From: Lactobacillus sp.
GTDB taxonomy: Bacteria; Bacillota; Bacilli; Lactobacillales; Lactobacillaceae
Reading direction: 5' to 3'
Assembly (NCBI GenBank): GCA_030530865.1
Contig: JAUMUC010000002.1
Span: 124,001-188,000, forward strand
Length of the DNA: 64,000 nucleotides
Part shown: positions 9,492 through 18,690 of the stretch, one piece after another
Numbering within the stretch: the first letter of the stretch is position 1
How the letters are laid out: each line of letters starts with the position of its first letter
The notes under the pieces: generated by a model
Told to the model about the DNA's origin: nothing
Database searches by the model: none
Seen by the model: the letters and a program-made list of their open reading frames with translations, nothing else
Program-made: the position numbers and the translations under genes

Positions 9492-11258
9492 TTATTTTGC
9501 GTAACCTACTAGGTACCATGCTTGGTTACCAAGTGATGGCTTGCTTGCGTAAACGCCAGTCAACTTGCTGTTAACAGCATCGATGCTGTAACCGTTAGTA
9601 GTTGGGATTACGTAAGCTTGTTCATACATGTATTGTTGCCATTCCTTGAACTTTTCAGCACGGTATGATTCGTTGAAGGCCTTGTCTGAGTCAATTTCAT
9701 TCAACAACTTAGTGTTTTCTGCAGTAACGAAACGTGAGAAGTTGAATGGAGCTTCCTTGCTGTAAAGGTCTTTTGGTGATGGTTCACTTGAAAGGCTCCA
9801 ACCACCGAAGAACATATCGATTGATGGGTCATCCTTTTCAACCTTGTCGTAGAATGAGTTAAATTCGATCAAACGACCACCAGTCAAGACTACGTGCAAA
9901 CCAATCTTCTTCCATTGTTGGATGTAGTTTTGGATGATAGCTTCTTGGTTTGAGGTACCAGTCATAGCTGCCAAGTGGATAGTCAATGGCTTACCGTTAG
10001 GTTGTACACGGTAAGTACCCTTCTTCTTGTAACCAGCGTCATCAAGTAACTTGTTAGCCTTCTTCAAGTCGTAGTAGTAACCCTTGATCTTTGAGTTGTA
10101 GAAGTTCTTGAATCTGTCAGGAATCAAAGTCTTCAAACGGAATGACAAACCTTGAGTGTAGTGTTGTGAAACTTCGTCAATGTTCATAGCGTAACCAATG
10201 GCTTGACGTAATGCTTGATTGTTCATCTTAGCATTCTTGTCCATTACACTGACACCCTTCTTAGTGTCGTACTTACCAACCTTAAATGCAAGGTAGCTGT
10301 ATGACAAAGGCTTAGCAGCGATGAAGTTGTAGCCCTTAGTACCCTTAACTTGCTTCCATTGTGAGTTAACAACACTAATTTCGTCAAACTTGTGGCTCTT
10401 GATAGCTTGAGCTGATGAGTTTGGTGACAATACTGAGTAAGTAATCTTGTCTAAGTGTGGTTTACCACGCCAGTAGTACTTGTTTGGTACCCAAGTTACA
10501 GATTGACCACGAACGATCTTGCTCAACTTGTAAGGACCAAAGAATAATGGGCTCTTACGGATCTTGTCTGAACTCATTAACTTACTAAAGGCAACGTCCT
10601 TTAAGTAGTGGTATGGTGAAGCAAATTCCAAGAAGTAACCGTTACCTGATTGGTACATACCTGGCTTCATTTGCTTAAAGTGGATAACTACCTTACGGCC
10701 GTTGTCACCATCAGGTAAATCGATACCAGAAATGGTCTTGCTCTTACCTGCGTGGTATTCTGCTAAACCTACAACGTTAGCTAAAGAACCAGTGTAACGT
10801 TGTGAGCCAGAGTCCTTGTTAGCAACGATTTCGTAAGAATATTCAACATCCTTAGCAGTTACTTGCTTACCATCTGACCACTTAACACCCTTTTTAACTT
10901 CAATAGTAATAGTCTTAGCAGATTTATCTAATTTGAAAGTTGCTGGACCATTGTCAGTAATCTTGTAGTTGTCATCTGTGTCGAACAATGATTCTGCACC
11001 AGGACTCATCAAGTCACTGTCAGTTGCAGAAGTTGATAAACCTTCGTTAAAAATACCAGTAAATGGTGTATCAGTTAATTCGGCAACTGTAACAGTACCA
11101 CCATCTTTAATTGCTTTCTTAGGAACAGCAGTAGCTAACTTCTTAGCATCCTTTGAACCTGAATCTTTGCTGTTATCTCCAGACTTACCACAAGCAACTA
11201 AAGCTACAGCTGCTGCAGATACAACTCCAATTGTACTTAATGTCTTATATACTTTCAT
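9492..11258 (-). CDS. oppA: Oligopeptide ABC transporter substrate-binding lipoprotein OppA
   Basis: OppA captures peptides outside the cell and delivers them to OppBCDF. The mature lipoprotein follows a signal peptide with lipobox LVAC (Cys23). The body is a family-5 solute-binding protein (SBP_bac_5) with typical segments KGVKWSDGKQVTAKDVEYSY, GPYKLSK and YYWRGKPHLDKITY. The start is taken at ATG 11258, preceded by GGAGGG; a longer frame to 11327 lacks a ribosome site and would bury the signal peptide. Length is 588 residues, normal for lactobacillar OppA. It follows oppC after a terminator and has its own promoter (11296-11323), which allows higher expression than the membrane parts. Confidence 0.95.
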   Translation of the reverse strand: MKVYKTLSTIGVVSAAAVALVACGKSGDNSKDSGSKDAKKLATAVPKKAIKDGGTVTVAELTDTPFTGIFNEGLSTSATDSDLMSPGAESLFDTDDNYKITDNGPATFKLDKSAKTITIEVKKGVKWSDGKQVTAKDVEYSYEIVANKDSGSQRYTGSLANVVGLAEYHAGKSKTISGIDLPDGDNGRKVVIHFKQMKPGMYQSGNGYFLEFASPYHYLKDVAFSKLMSSDKIRKSPLFFGPYKLSKIVRGQSVTWVPNKYYWRGKPHLDKITYSVLSPNSSAQAIKSHKFDEISVVNSQWKQVKGTKGYNFIAAKPLSYSYLAFKVGKYDTKKGVSVMDKNAKMNNQALRQAIGYAMNIDEVSQHYTQGLSFRLKTLIPDRFKNFYNSKIKGYYYDLKKANKLLDDAGYKKKGTYRVQPNGKPLTIHLAAMTGTSNQEAIIQNYIQQWKKIGLHVVLTGGRLIEFNSFYDKVEKDDPSIDMFFGGWSLSSEPSPKDLYSKEAPFNFSRFVTAENTKLLNEIDSDKAFNESYRAEKFKEWQQYMYEQAYVIPTTNGYSIDAVNSKLTGVYASKPSLGNQAWYLVGYAK

Positions 11259-11295
11259 ATTTTTCCCTCCATCTCTGGATATATCTAATAAGTAT

Positions 11296-11323
11296 ATATT
11301 AACATGTGCTTTCATAATTGCAA
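11296..11323 (-). promoter_or_regulatory. Promoter of intact oppA
   Basis: On the minus strand TTGCAA (11318-11323) and TAATAT (11296-11301) are 16 bases apart, and a TG precedes the -10 by one base (extended -10). It lies between the oppC terminator and the oppA start. Assigned by sequence match only. Confidence 0.55.
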
Positions 11324-11369
11324 GCATTTTTTCATTTTTTTGTTAGAAAAAAGTTTGAACATATTAAAA

Positions 11370-11395
11370 GAACCTATCGAAACGGCGACAGGTTC
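11370..11395 (-). terminator. Terminator after oppC
   Basis: The stem GAACCTGTCG / CGATAGGTTC (one G-T pair) is followed by CTTTT on the minus strand, 26 bases after the oppC stop. The U-run is short, so partial read-through into oppA is plausible. Confidence 0.8.
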
Positions 11396-11420
11396 AGTAA
11401 TAAATCGAGTTTAAATATTT

Positions 11421-12329
11421 TTAATTTTCACGTTGTCTTGCATCGGCAGCTCTTTGAATTGCTCTACCAATGTAGTTAATACTCAATGAAATGATCAACA
11501 ACAAGATTGTAGCTGGCAACCATAACCATGGACGGTTAATAACGTTAACTGGGTCACTAGCGAATCCAATCAAAGTACCAAGTGATGGTGTTGAAATTGG
11601 CAAACCATATCCAATGAATGAAAGTGCAGTTTCAATACCAATGTTTCCGGCAATTCCTAAAACTACGTCGATGATAATCATTGAAGTAATGTTAGGTAAA
11701 ACTTCTCTAAACATGATCCGTAAATTAGAAGATCCTGAAGTCTTAGATGCTAAAACATATTCACGTTCTCTTTGAGTCAAAATGAATGATCTAAAGTATC
11801 TGGCAGTTGTTGTCCAACCAAACAAAGTGATCAATAAGATTAAAGTTACGCTGTTGTAGCTCTTTAATGTAGTGATCAAAACAATGATAATTGGAGTACT
11901 TGGCAAAACTTGCCAGAAGTCAACAACTCTCATGATAACGTTGTCGGCTATACCACCGTAGTAACCAGCGATCAAACCAACTAACAAACCGATGACTTCA
12001 GTTAAGAAAGTAACACCCAAACCAATCATGATTGAGTTACGTCCACCGACGATCATCATTGTTAAAACGTCACGACCACCATCATCAGTACCGAAGATGT
12101 GACCATTTGTAAACCAACCAACATATGAATCCAAAATGTTGATTTCTGCTACCTTTGATTGATTAAAGAATAATGAACCAACAAAAGTAATTAATAAAAT
12201 TGCGACGATAATGATAAACGCAATTCTTGAAGCCCAGTTACCCCACACTTCTTTCCACACAACACTAAAACCAGAAGGTGGAAGTGATGGCTTCTTGTTT
12301 TGATCTTTTTTAGTATTCTTTTCAGCCAT
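11421..12329 (-). CDS. oppC: Oligopeptide ABC transporter permease OppC
   Basis: One of the two membrane subunits of the Opp peptide importer. The 302-residue protein has an N-terminal cytoplasmic tail with a first membrane segment (about residues 33-52). A five-helix binding-protein-dependent permease core follows. The EAA loop is recognisable around ASKTSGSSNLRIMFREVLPN, the contact point with OppD/OppF. Sequence such as FGTDDGGRDVLTMMIVGGR is typical of OppC/DppC. It lies 12 bases after oppB with AGGAGG before the ATG. Co-transcribed with oppDFB; ends at a terminator before oppA. Confidence 0.96.
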   Translation of the reverse strand: MAEKNTKKDQNKKPSLPPSGFSVVWKEVWGNWASRIAFIIIVAILLITFVGSLFFNQSKVAEINILDSYVGWFTNGHIFGTDDGGRDVLTMMIVGGRNSIMIGLGVTFLTEVIGLLVGLIAGYYGGIADNVIMRVVDFWQVLPSTPIIIVLITTLKSYNSVTLILLITLFGWTTTARYFRSFILTQREREYVLASKTSGSSNLRIMFREVLPNITSMIIIDVVLGIAGNIGIETALSFIGYGLPISTPSLGTLIGFASDPVNVINRPWLWLPATILLLIISLSINYIGRAIQRAADARQREN

Positions 12330-12341
12330 GTTCTATCCTCC

Positions 12342-13301
12342 TTACTGAATTCTAATTCTTGGGTCGACAATACTCATGATGATATCTGAAAGTAAGTTAC
12401 CAACAAGAGTTAAGATACCGAACAAAAGAATTAATGAAGTTAATGTTGGGTAGTCACGTTGTGAAATTGAATCAAGGAACAACTTACCCATTCCTGGGAA
12501 TGAGAAAACTGTTTCAATGATCATTGAACCACCAAGCAAACCTGTAATAGTGTTACCTAAGAAAGCTGCAATTGGTAAAAGAGAGTTTCTCAAAATGTGC
12601 TTGTTGAAGACAACCTTTTCTGGAACACCCTTACTTCTTGCTGTTCTAACGTAATCTTCAACCTTGTTATCAACAATACCGGTACGCAAGTATTGAACGA
12701 TACCTGTAGTAGCGATACTTGCATAAAGGATTGCTGGCAAAATCATGTGGTAAATCATACTCATGGTTGTTCCAAAGAAACCAGATGCACTGTTTGAAAC
12801 AGAACCACTGATTGGGAACCAACCAAGAATGAAACCAAATAGCCAAATACCAAGGATGTAGAATACGAATCCTGGAATTGCAAAAGTAATGTAGTTAAAG
12901 ATTTGAATAGTAGTATCTTGCCATTCATCTTGGTGACGACCTGCGGTAATACCTAAAGGAAGTGCAATACCGTAAGTTAATAAAGTAGTTAAAAGTGATA
13001 ACCAGAAAGTGTTTTGAGCACGATCGGCAATCAATGAAAGAACTGGTACGTTTTGAATGTAACTAGTTCCGAGGTTACCGTGGAATAAGTTACCAATCCA
13101 ACGACCATATTGAATGTACCATGGATCATATAATCCCATTTTCATCTTCAAGTGTTCAATCGTCTTAGGGTCCATGTTAGGGTTAATGCTTCCTGAGAAT
13201 GGATCCCCTGGCATCATCTTGGCTAACATAAACACAAGAATACTTAGCAAAATCAATTGCGGAATCATGATCAAGACTCTTCGTAAAACCGTTTTCCACA
13301 T
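12342..13301 (-). CDS. oppB: Oligopeptide ABC transporter permease OppB
   Basis: The second membrane subunit of the peptide importer, 319 residues. It opens with the OppB-type first helix (VLRRVLIMIPQLILLSILVF), has a periplasm-side loop with PGDPF, then the permease core. The EAA motif appears around ARSKGVPEKVVFNKHILRN. The C-terminus DPRIRIQ is the usual OppB end. It follows oppF by 2 bases and precedes oppC by 12. Length and motifs are normal. Confidence 0.96.
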   Translation of the reverse strand: MWKTVLRRVLIMIPQLILLSILVFMLAKMMPGDPFSGSINPNMDPKTIEHLKMKMGLYDPWYIQYGRWIGNLFHGNLGTSYIQNVPVLSLIADRAQNTFWLSLLTTLLTYGIALPLGITAGRHQDEWQDTTIQIFNYITFAIPGFVFYILGIWLFGFILGWFPISGSVSNSASGFFGTTMSMIYHMILPAILYASIATTGIVQYLRTGIVDNKVEDYVRTARSKGVPEKVVFNKHILRNSLLPIAAFLGNTITGLLGGSMIIETVFSFPGMGKLFLDSISQRDYPTLTSLILLFGILTLVGNLLSDIIMSIVDPRIRIQ

Positions 13302-13303
13302 CT

Positions 13304-14269
13304 TTAATCACGCTCCTTTTCTTCAGCTGCCCCTTCAGGTGGTAAAGCAGCATAATGACTGTCTGAAATTTGTCTTAAAGGATAAACGAGGCCATCTTTG
13401 TCATACCACTTAGATTGACTTTCTAAGAATTCGTGTTCAACTTCCAAACGATGTTTCTTATGTTCTTCACGGTGAGAAACATCTACGTCAGGAATAGCTG
13501 ACAACAAACGCTTAGTGTAGATGTGAACTGGGTGATTGTAAATATCATCACTCTTACCAAGTTCTACCAAACGACCTCTGTGCATGATTGCTAAATTCTT
13601 AGACATGTGGCGAACAACACCCAAGTCGTGAGAAATGAACAAGTAAGCAATGCCGTACATTTGTTGAATGTTCTTCATGAAGTTCAAAACTTGAGCTTGA
13701 ACTGACAAGTCCAAAGCACTAGTTGGTTCGTCGGCAACAATCAATTTAGGGTTAGTTGCTACAGCACGAGCAACCCCAATTCTTTGTCTTTGACCACCAG
13801 AGAATTCATGTGGGAACTTGTAAATTGCATCACTTGGCATCCCAACAATGTCTAACAATTCTTGAACGCGGTCACGTTCTTGATCTGTTGTTAAGTTTTC
13901 AAAGTTACGGATAGGTTCAGCAATGATGTCTTCGATACGCTTTCTAGGATTCAAACTTGACATTGAATCTTGAAAAATCATTTGAACATCTTTGTTGTAG
14001 TTTAACTTGCGACGAACTGAAGCTTTAGTAATGTCTTCTCCCTTGTAAAGAATTTGACCACTAGTTGCTTTTTCGACACCTACAATTACCTTACCAGTTG
14101 TAGATTTACCTGAACCAGATTCACCAATTAATCCGTAAGTTTCACCTTCATGGATAGTAAAGTTGACACCATCGACAGCTCTAACATAATCAGTGATTCT
14201 GTTCCAGAAACCACTTCTGATAGGGTAATGAACTTTTAAATCTTTTATTTGAATGATTTCTTTAGCCAT
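13304..14269 (-). CDS. oppF: Oligopeptide ABC transporter ATPase OppF
   Basis: One of two cytoplasmic ATPases that energise peptide import. The 321-residue protein has Walker A GESGSGKST, signature FSGGQRQRIG, Walker B LIVADEPTSALD and switch His in ISHDLGVV. The C-terminal oligopeptide/dipeptide extension (HPVHIYTKRLLSAIPDVD) is the family hallmark. It starts 13 bases after oppD with a GAGGGG ribosome site. Assignment as OppF rather than OppD rests on gene order and on the core RQRIGVARAVATNPKL. Confidence 0.95.
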   Translation of the reverse strand: MAKEIIQIKDLKVHYPIRSGFWNRITDYVRAVDGVNFTIHEGETYGLIGESGSGKSTTGKVIVGVEKATSGQILYKGEDITKASVRRKLNYNKDVQMIFQDSMSSLNPRKRIEDIIAEPIRNFENLTTDQERDRVQELLDIVGMPSDAIYKFPHEFSGGQRQRIGVARAVATNPKLIVADEPTSALDLSVQAQVLNFMKNIQQMYGIAYLFISHDLGVVRHMSKNLAIMHRGRLVELGKSDDIYNHPVHIYTKRLLSAIPDVDVSHREEHKKHRLEVEHEFLESQSKWYDKDGLVYPLRQISDSHYAALPPEGAAEEKERD

Positions 14270-14282
14270 ATTTTCCCCTCAA

Positions 14283-15299
14283 CTATTCTGCTTCATCTTG
14301 GAAATGGAATGTCTTCCAGCAAGTACATCTGACAAAGTGTCCTGGTTCAACTTCGTGCATCTTAGGATCAGCTTCGTGAGCACTTTCTGGGATCCAAGGA
14401 ATTCTTTCTGCGAATCGGTCACCCGTTCTAGGCATGTTCTTCAATGAAGGAACAGTACCTTGAATAACGTGTAAGTCTTCATCATCGTCAAGACCTTCAA
14501 GTTGAGGCATTGAGTTCAACAATGAACGAGTGTATGGATGTAATGGATGTTCAAAAATAGTCTTAACATCCGCCTTTTCAACCACTTGACCAGCATACAT
14601 AACTGCAACTTCATCAGCAGTTTCTGCCACAACACCCAAGTCGTGAGTGATCAAGATAATTCCTGAGTGAGACTTCTTTTGAATGTCCTTCAACAAATCA
14701 AGAATTTGTGCTTGAATCGTTACGTCCAGAGCAGTTGTTGGTTCGTCAGCAATGATAATTTCTGGTTCACAGGCAATTGCCATGGCGATAACTACACGTT
14801 GACGAAGACCACCAGATAATTCGTGAGGATAATTTTGATATAACTTAATTGGGTTTGGAATACCAACTTGAGAAAATAGCTGAATGACTTTTTCTTTACG
14901 TTCCTTTTCATTAAGGTTTGTATGATAAAGCAATGTTTCAGCTACTTGGTCACCCACACGCATTAATGGATTTAAACTGGATAATGGATCTTGGAAAATC
15001 ATTCCAATCTTGTCACCACGAATTTTGTTGAATAAGTCGACATTAAGTCCAACTAGATTCAAATCATCATACATGATGTCTCCAGTTACACGCGTATTCT
15101 TTTTATCATATAAACCGATAATGCTAGAAGCAATTGTACTCTTACCAGAACCGGATTCACCAACAATGGCAAGTACTTCGTCACGCTTTAATGTTAGATT
15201 AACATCATCAGCAGCATCGTAGAACTTACCTTGCAAACGATAACCTGTGTGCAGGTGTTGGATGTCTAATAATAGGTCACTCTGCTTTTCCACGGTCAT
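14283..15299 (-). CDS. oppD: Oligopeptide ABC transporter ATPase OppD
   Basis: First gene of the opp operon and the partner ATPase of OppF. The 338-residue protein has Walker A GESGSGKST, signature LSGGLRQRVVIAMAIA, Walker B IIADEPTTALD, switch His in ITHDLGVV, and a C-terminal segment with Cys in GHFVRCTCW. The ATG at 15299 has GGAGG only one base upstream, so the GTG at 15293 (MEKQSDLLLD) is a good alternative start with 7-base spacing. It follows the acpP terminator by about 60 bases of A/T-rich sequence, which should hold the operon promoter, but no clear one is seen. Confidence 0.95.
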   Translation of the reverse strand: MTVEKQSDLLLDIQHLHTGYRLQGKFYDAADDVNLTLKRDEVLAIVGESGSGKSTIASSIIGLYDKKNTRVTGDIMYDDLNLVGLNVDLFNKIRGDKIGMIFQDPLSSLNPLMRVGDQVAETLLYHTNLNEKERKEKVIQLFSQVGIPNPIKLYQNYPHELSGGLRQRVVIAMAIACEPEIIIADEPTTALDVTIQAQILDLLKDIQKKSHSGIILITHDLGVVAETADEVAVMYAGQVVEKADVKTIFEHPLHPYTRSLLNSMPQLEGLDDDEDLHVIQGTVPSLKNMPRTGDRFAERIPWIPESAHEADPKMHEVEPGHFVRCTCWKTFHFQDEAE

Positions 15300-15361
15300 T
15301 CCTCCATCCTTCTTCTTATCTTTTTAAGAAATAATTTATTTTTTAATTATTGTAATCAAAA

Positions 15362-15391
15362 AAAGACGTATTTGCAACTAAATACGCCTTT
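15362..15391 (-). terminator. Terminator after acpP
   Basis: A 12-bp stem (AAAGGCGTATTT / AAATACGTCTTT, one G-T pair) with a 6-base loop is followed by a run of eight or more T on the minus strand. It starts 5 bases after the acpP stop and ends the lipid operon. Confidence 0.92.
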
Positions 15392-15395
15392 AAAT

Positions 15396-15638
15396 TTATT
15401 TAATATGTTCGCTAATGTACGCCACAGCGTCTTTAACGGTGTGTAATTTTTCTGCATCTTCATCCGCAATTTCATTTCCAAATTCATCTTCCATGTTCAT
15501 GATGAACTCAACTAAGTCAATGGAATCAGCGTTTAGATCATTCTTAAAATTAGTGTCCATGGTAATTTCATCAGCCTTAACATCAAAGTTTTCAGCTAAT
15601 AGCTTTTTAATTTTTTCAAAAATTTCAGTTTCAGTCAT
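15396..15638 (-). CDS. acpP: Acyl carrier protein
   Basis: Acyl carrier protein holds growing acyl chains on a phosphopantetheine arm. The phosphopantetheine site is the serine in NADSIDLVEFIM (around residue 37), in place of the more common DSLD. The start chosen is ATG 15638 (MTETEIFEKI, 80 residues), which has AAGGAG at 6 bases; an upstream ATG at 15653 has no ribosome site. Its start overlaps the end of plsX, a classic plsX-acpP pair, and a strong terminator follows. The protein is small, acidic and helical as expected. Confidence 0.95.
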   Translation of the reverse strand: MTETEIFEKIKKLLAENFDVKADEITMDTNFKNDLNADSIDLVEFIMNMEDEFGNEIADEDAEKLHTVKDAVAYISEHIK

Positions 15639-16644
15639 GATTTTCTCCTTCACCTAGGGCAATTTTAAAGTTAGCGATTAAATCCTTATCCAAGATATCG
15701 GAAACTTGCTTAATCGTGTAGTAAATTGTCCGTTTCTTTGAATTTCCGTGGCCTTTAACTACTGGATGTTCAAGTCCAAGTAAAACAGCACCACCGTAGA
15801 CGTCAACGTCAAATTTGCTCCGCATGTCTTGCAAAGCATTTTTAATCATTAACGCACCTAACTTCGCAATTATACCATTTTCTAATAAAGAAGACTTCAA
15901 TAATGATAAAAGTGTCCGCGTTGTACCTTCAAGCGTCTTCAGTGATGCATTTCCAGTGAAGCCGTCTGTGACAACAATATCTGCTTTACCTTGCAACAAT
16001 TCATTACCTTCGATATTACCGATAAAGTTCAAATCAGTTTCTTTTAATAATTGGTAACTTTCTTTGTGCAAGTCGTCACCCTTATCATATTCCGCCCCAT
16101 TATTAAGTAAAGCAACTCTTGGATGATCAATGCCCTTAATTTTTTCAACGTAAGCATTCGCCATTTGAGCCCATTTAACGAGGTATTCTGGCTTACTTTG
16201 AGCGTTGGCACCAACATCAAGCATATTGAAGCCAGTACTACTATTTAAAGCAGGCAAAGTTGGCATTAAACCTGGACGAGCAACGCCTTTCATCCGGCCA
16301 ATGATAAAAATACCACAAGAAAGCAATGCTCCGGTATTACCAAGGCTCAATAAAGCATCAGCCTTGCCTTCTTTAACATATCTAGCAGCCACAACCATTG
16401 AGGCATCTTTCTTTGTTCGGATTGCCTTCACAGGTTCATCTTCATCTAAAATGACTTCTGTGGTTGGAATAATTTCAATGCCATTTCCTAATTTGTCACT
16501 TGGGACAAGAGCCTTTAATTGTTTTTCATCACCAAAAAGTAAAAGTTCCTTATCTCCTAGCTCAGGCAAAGCTTGTAAAGCTGCTTCAACAATTGCTTGT
16601 GGAGCGTTTTCTCCGCCCATTGCATCAATGGCAATTTTTTTCAT
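15631..16644 (-). CDS. plsX: Phosphate acyltransferase PlsX
   Basis: PlsX interconverts acyl-ACP and acyl-phosphate, feeding the first acylation of glycerol-3-phosphate. The protein begins MKKIAIDAMGGENAP, the conserved PlsX start with the DAMGG motif. It contains GNTGALLSCG and DVGANAQSKPEYL. Start chosen is ATG 16644, with AGGTG overlapping the recG stop at 5 bases; an in-frame GTG at 16653 is less likely. Length is 337 residues, normal. The fakA-recG-plsX-acpP context links it to fatty acid kinase, which makes the same acyl-phosphate from free fatty acids. Confidence 0.96.
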   Translation of the reverse strand: MKKIAIDAMGGENAPQAIVEAALQALPELGDKELLLFGDEKQLKALVPSDKLGNGIEIIPTTEVILDEDEPVKAIRTKKDASMVVAARYVKEGKADALLSLGNTGALLSCGIFIIGRMKGVARPGLMPTLPALNSSTGFNMLDVGANAQSKPEYLVKWAQMANAYVEKIKGIDHPRVALLNNGAEYDKGDDLHKESYQLLKETDLNFIGNIEGNELLQGKADIVVTDGFTGNASLKTLEGTTRTLLSLLKSSLLENGIIAKLGALMIKNALQDMRSKFDVDVYGGAVLLGLEHPVVKGHGNSKKRTIYYTIKQVSDILDKDLIANFKIALGEGENHD

Positions 16645-16653
16645 AAATTTCAC

Positions 16654-18681
16654 CTATTCTTGACTTTGGTTTATTGCTTTATATTTTAACACAGATTTTA
16701 GAGGCTGATTTTCAGCTAGCTTTAATTCGGGATCAGCCTTAATAATTTCTTGAGCCACTTCTTTGGCAGCAGCAAGGGTGCGATAATTTTTAACAATATT
16801 ACCGACCTTAAATTCAGGAAGACCCGATTGAGCCTTGCCGAACAAATCACCCTCACCGCGAAGCTTCAAGTCTTCTTGAGCTAGTAAAAAGCCGTCATGA
16901 CTCTTGGTAATTATCTCAAGTCGTGCTTTAGCAGCATCTGTTTTTGCGTTAGCGATCAAAATACATTGGCTGGCAAACTCGCCCCGTCCAATTCGTCCAC
17001 GTAACTGATGCAATTGACTTAAGCCAAAATGATCTGCATCAAAAATGACCATCAAACTGGCATTAGGAACATCCACCCCAACTTCAATGACGCTAGTTGC
17101 CACTAAAATTGGTATTTCACCATTTGTAAAAGCATCCATGATAGTTGCTTTTTCCTTGGCAGGCATTTGTCCATGAAGTAAGGCAACTTCTTGCACCGAA
17201 AATTCATTTTTGAATAAATCGTAAGCCATTTCAGCACTAGTTAAATCTAACTCTGAATCGCTAATTAATGGTGCGACAACGTAAACTTGCTGACCTTGAT
17301 CAATTGTTTGTCGAACTTGCTTAAAAACGTAGGACAATTGATCGGGTGAAACGTAAGTCGTGGTGACAGGCTTTCTACCACTAGGCAATTCGTGGATTTC
17401 ACTCACGTCTAAATTTCCATAAACCGACAAAGCCAAAGTCCGAGGAATTGGCGTGGCTGTCATCACCAAAATATCGGGATTATTACCCTTATTAATTAGT
17501 TTTTGCCGTTGTTCTACTCCAAAACGGTGTTGTTCATCGATAATCACTAGCCCTAATTGACGAAAAATCACATTATCTTCTAGTAAGGCATGAGTTCCAA
17601 TGATTAAATTCAACATGCCTGATTCAAGCTCATTGAGAATTTCTTTTTTCTCATTAGGCTTAGTACTACCCGTTAATAAAGCTGCATGCACGCCAAATTG
17701 AGCCAAAATCTTTTGTAATTTCTGAGCATGCTGGCTAGCCAAAATTTCGGTTGGCACAAGTAATGCCACTTGATAGCCAGCAGTAATTGCAGCATAAATG
17801 GCAAATAAAGCAACGACTGTTTTCCCCGAACCAACGTCACCTTCTAATAAACGGTGCATCACTTTCTCACTAGCTAAATCTTCCAGAATATCTTTGATCG
17901 CCTTTTTTTGATCAGTTGACAAAGTAAATGGCAAAATAGCTTGTAACTGTTTTAATTCAGCTTTGTCATAAGCTTTGCCAATCCCTTGCTCATTGTAATT
18001 AGCCTGACTAAGCATAGCTAATTGCATTTGAAAAATGAAAAATTCGCGAAAAATGGCACTTCGTTCCGCCAATTTCAATTGATTCAAATCTGCTGGATAA
18101 TGCATGCCAAAAACGATTTCCTGTTCAGAAAGCAATTTGAATTTTTCACGTAACCAATCTGGAACTACCTCTGGCAAGGCATCTTCATACTCATTGACCG
18201 CTTGTTCAATTAGACGAGCAAGCGTTTTTTGGCGAAAATGCCGATTTACAGAATAAATGGGACTTAACTTATCTGAACTAGCCTTTGCCACAATTTTGAA
18301 GGCAGTCATACTTTGCCGACCTGCATCATATTTACCATAGATGGCAATTTCTTGACCAACTTCAACTTGTTGCTTAATCCAAGGTTGATTAAAAAAATTG
18401 ATCATGATTATCTCACGATCAATTTGCAATTTAAAGTTAAGTCGAGTTTTTTTATAGCCAAAACGACTGACAACGGGATCAGTAGCCACTAAACCCTTGA
18501 AGACGACTTTTTCACCATCTGCGACCTCACTAGGCAACATCATGACTAGTTGGTCATAACGATAAGGAAAGTCGTAAATCAAATCATAGACGCTATGTAA
18601 ATCGAGCGTTGCTAGATTATCAGCCGTCTTTTTACCGACACCTTTGAGGTTTGTAATTGGTTCAAAAACTGACTTTGACAT
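16654..18681 (-). CDS. recG: ATP-dependent DNA helicase RecG
   Basis: RecG unwinds branched DNA and regresses stalled forks. The 675-residue protein has an N-terminal wedge/OB domain (residues about 1-160) and the two helicase lobes: Walker A GDVGSGKT at 281-288, DEQH box in IDEQHRFGVEQR, TATPIPRTL, and the C-terminal RGRIGRGEFAS motif VI. Length is typical. It lies 9 bases after fakA and its stop codon overlaps the plsX ribosome site. The insertion of a repair helicase in a lipid operon is common in Firmicutes. Confidence 0.97.
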   Translation of the reverse strand: MSKSVFEPITNLKGVGKKTADNLATLDLHSVYDLIYDFPYRYDQLVMMLPSEVADGEKVVFKGLVATDPVVSRFGYKKTRLNFKLQIDREIIMINFFNQPWIKQQVEVGQEIAIYGKYDAGRQSMTAFKIVAKASSDKLSPIYSVNRHFRQKTLARLIEQAVNEYEDALPEVVPDWLREKFKLLSEQEIVFGMHYPADLNQLKLAERSAIFREFFIFQMQLAMLSQANYNEQGIGKAYDKAELKQLQAILPFTLSTDQKKAIKDILEDLASEKVMHRLLEGDVGSGKTVVALFAIYAAITAGYQVALLVPTEILASQHAQKLQKILAQFGVHAALLTGSTKPNEKKEILNELESGMLNLIIGTHALLEDNVIFRQLGLVIIDEQHRFGVEQRQKLINKGNNPDILVMTATPIPRTLALSVYGNLDVSEIHELPSGRKPVTTTYVSPDQLSYVFKQVRQTIDQGQQVYVVAPLISDSELDLTSAEMAYDLFKNEFSVQEVALLHGQMPAKEKATIMDAFTNGEIPILVATSVIEVGVDVPNASLMVIFDADHFGLSQLHQLRGRIGRGEFASQCILIANAKTDAAKARLEIITKSHDGFLLAQEDLKLRGEGDLFGKAQSGLPEFKVGNIVKNYRTLAAAKEVAQEIIKADPELKLAENQPLKSVLKYKAINQSQE

Positions 18682-18690
18682 ATTTATTTC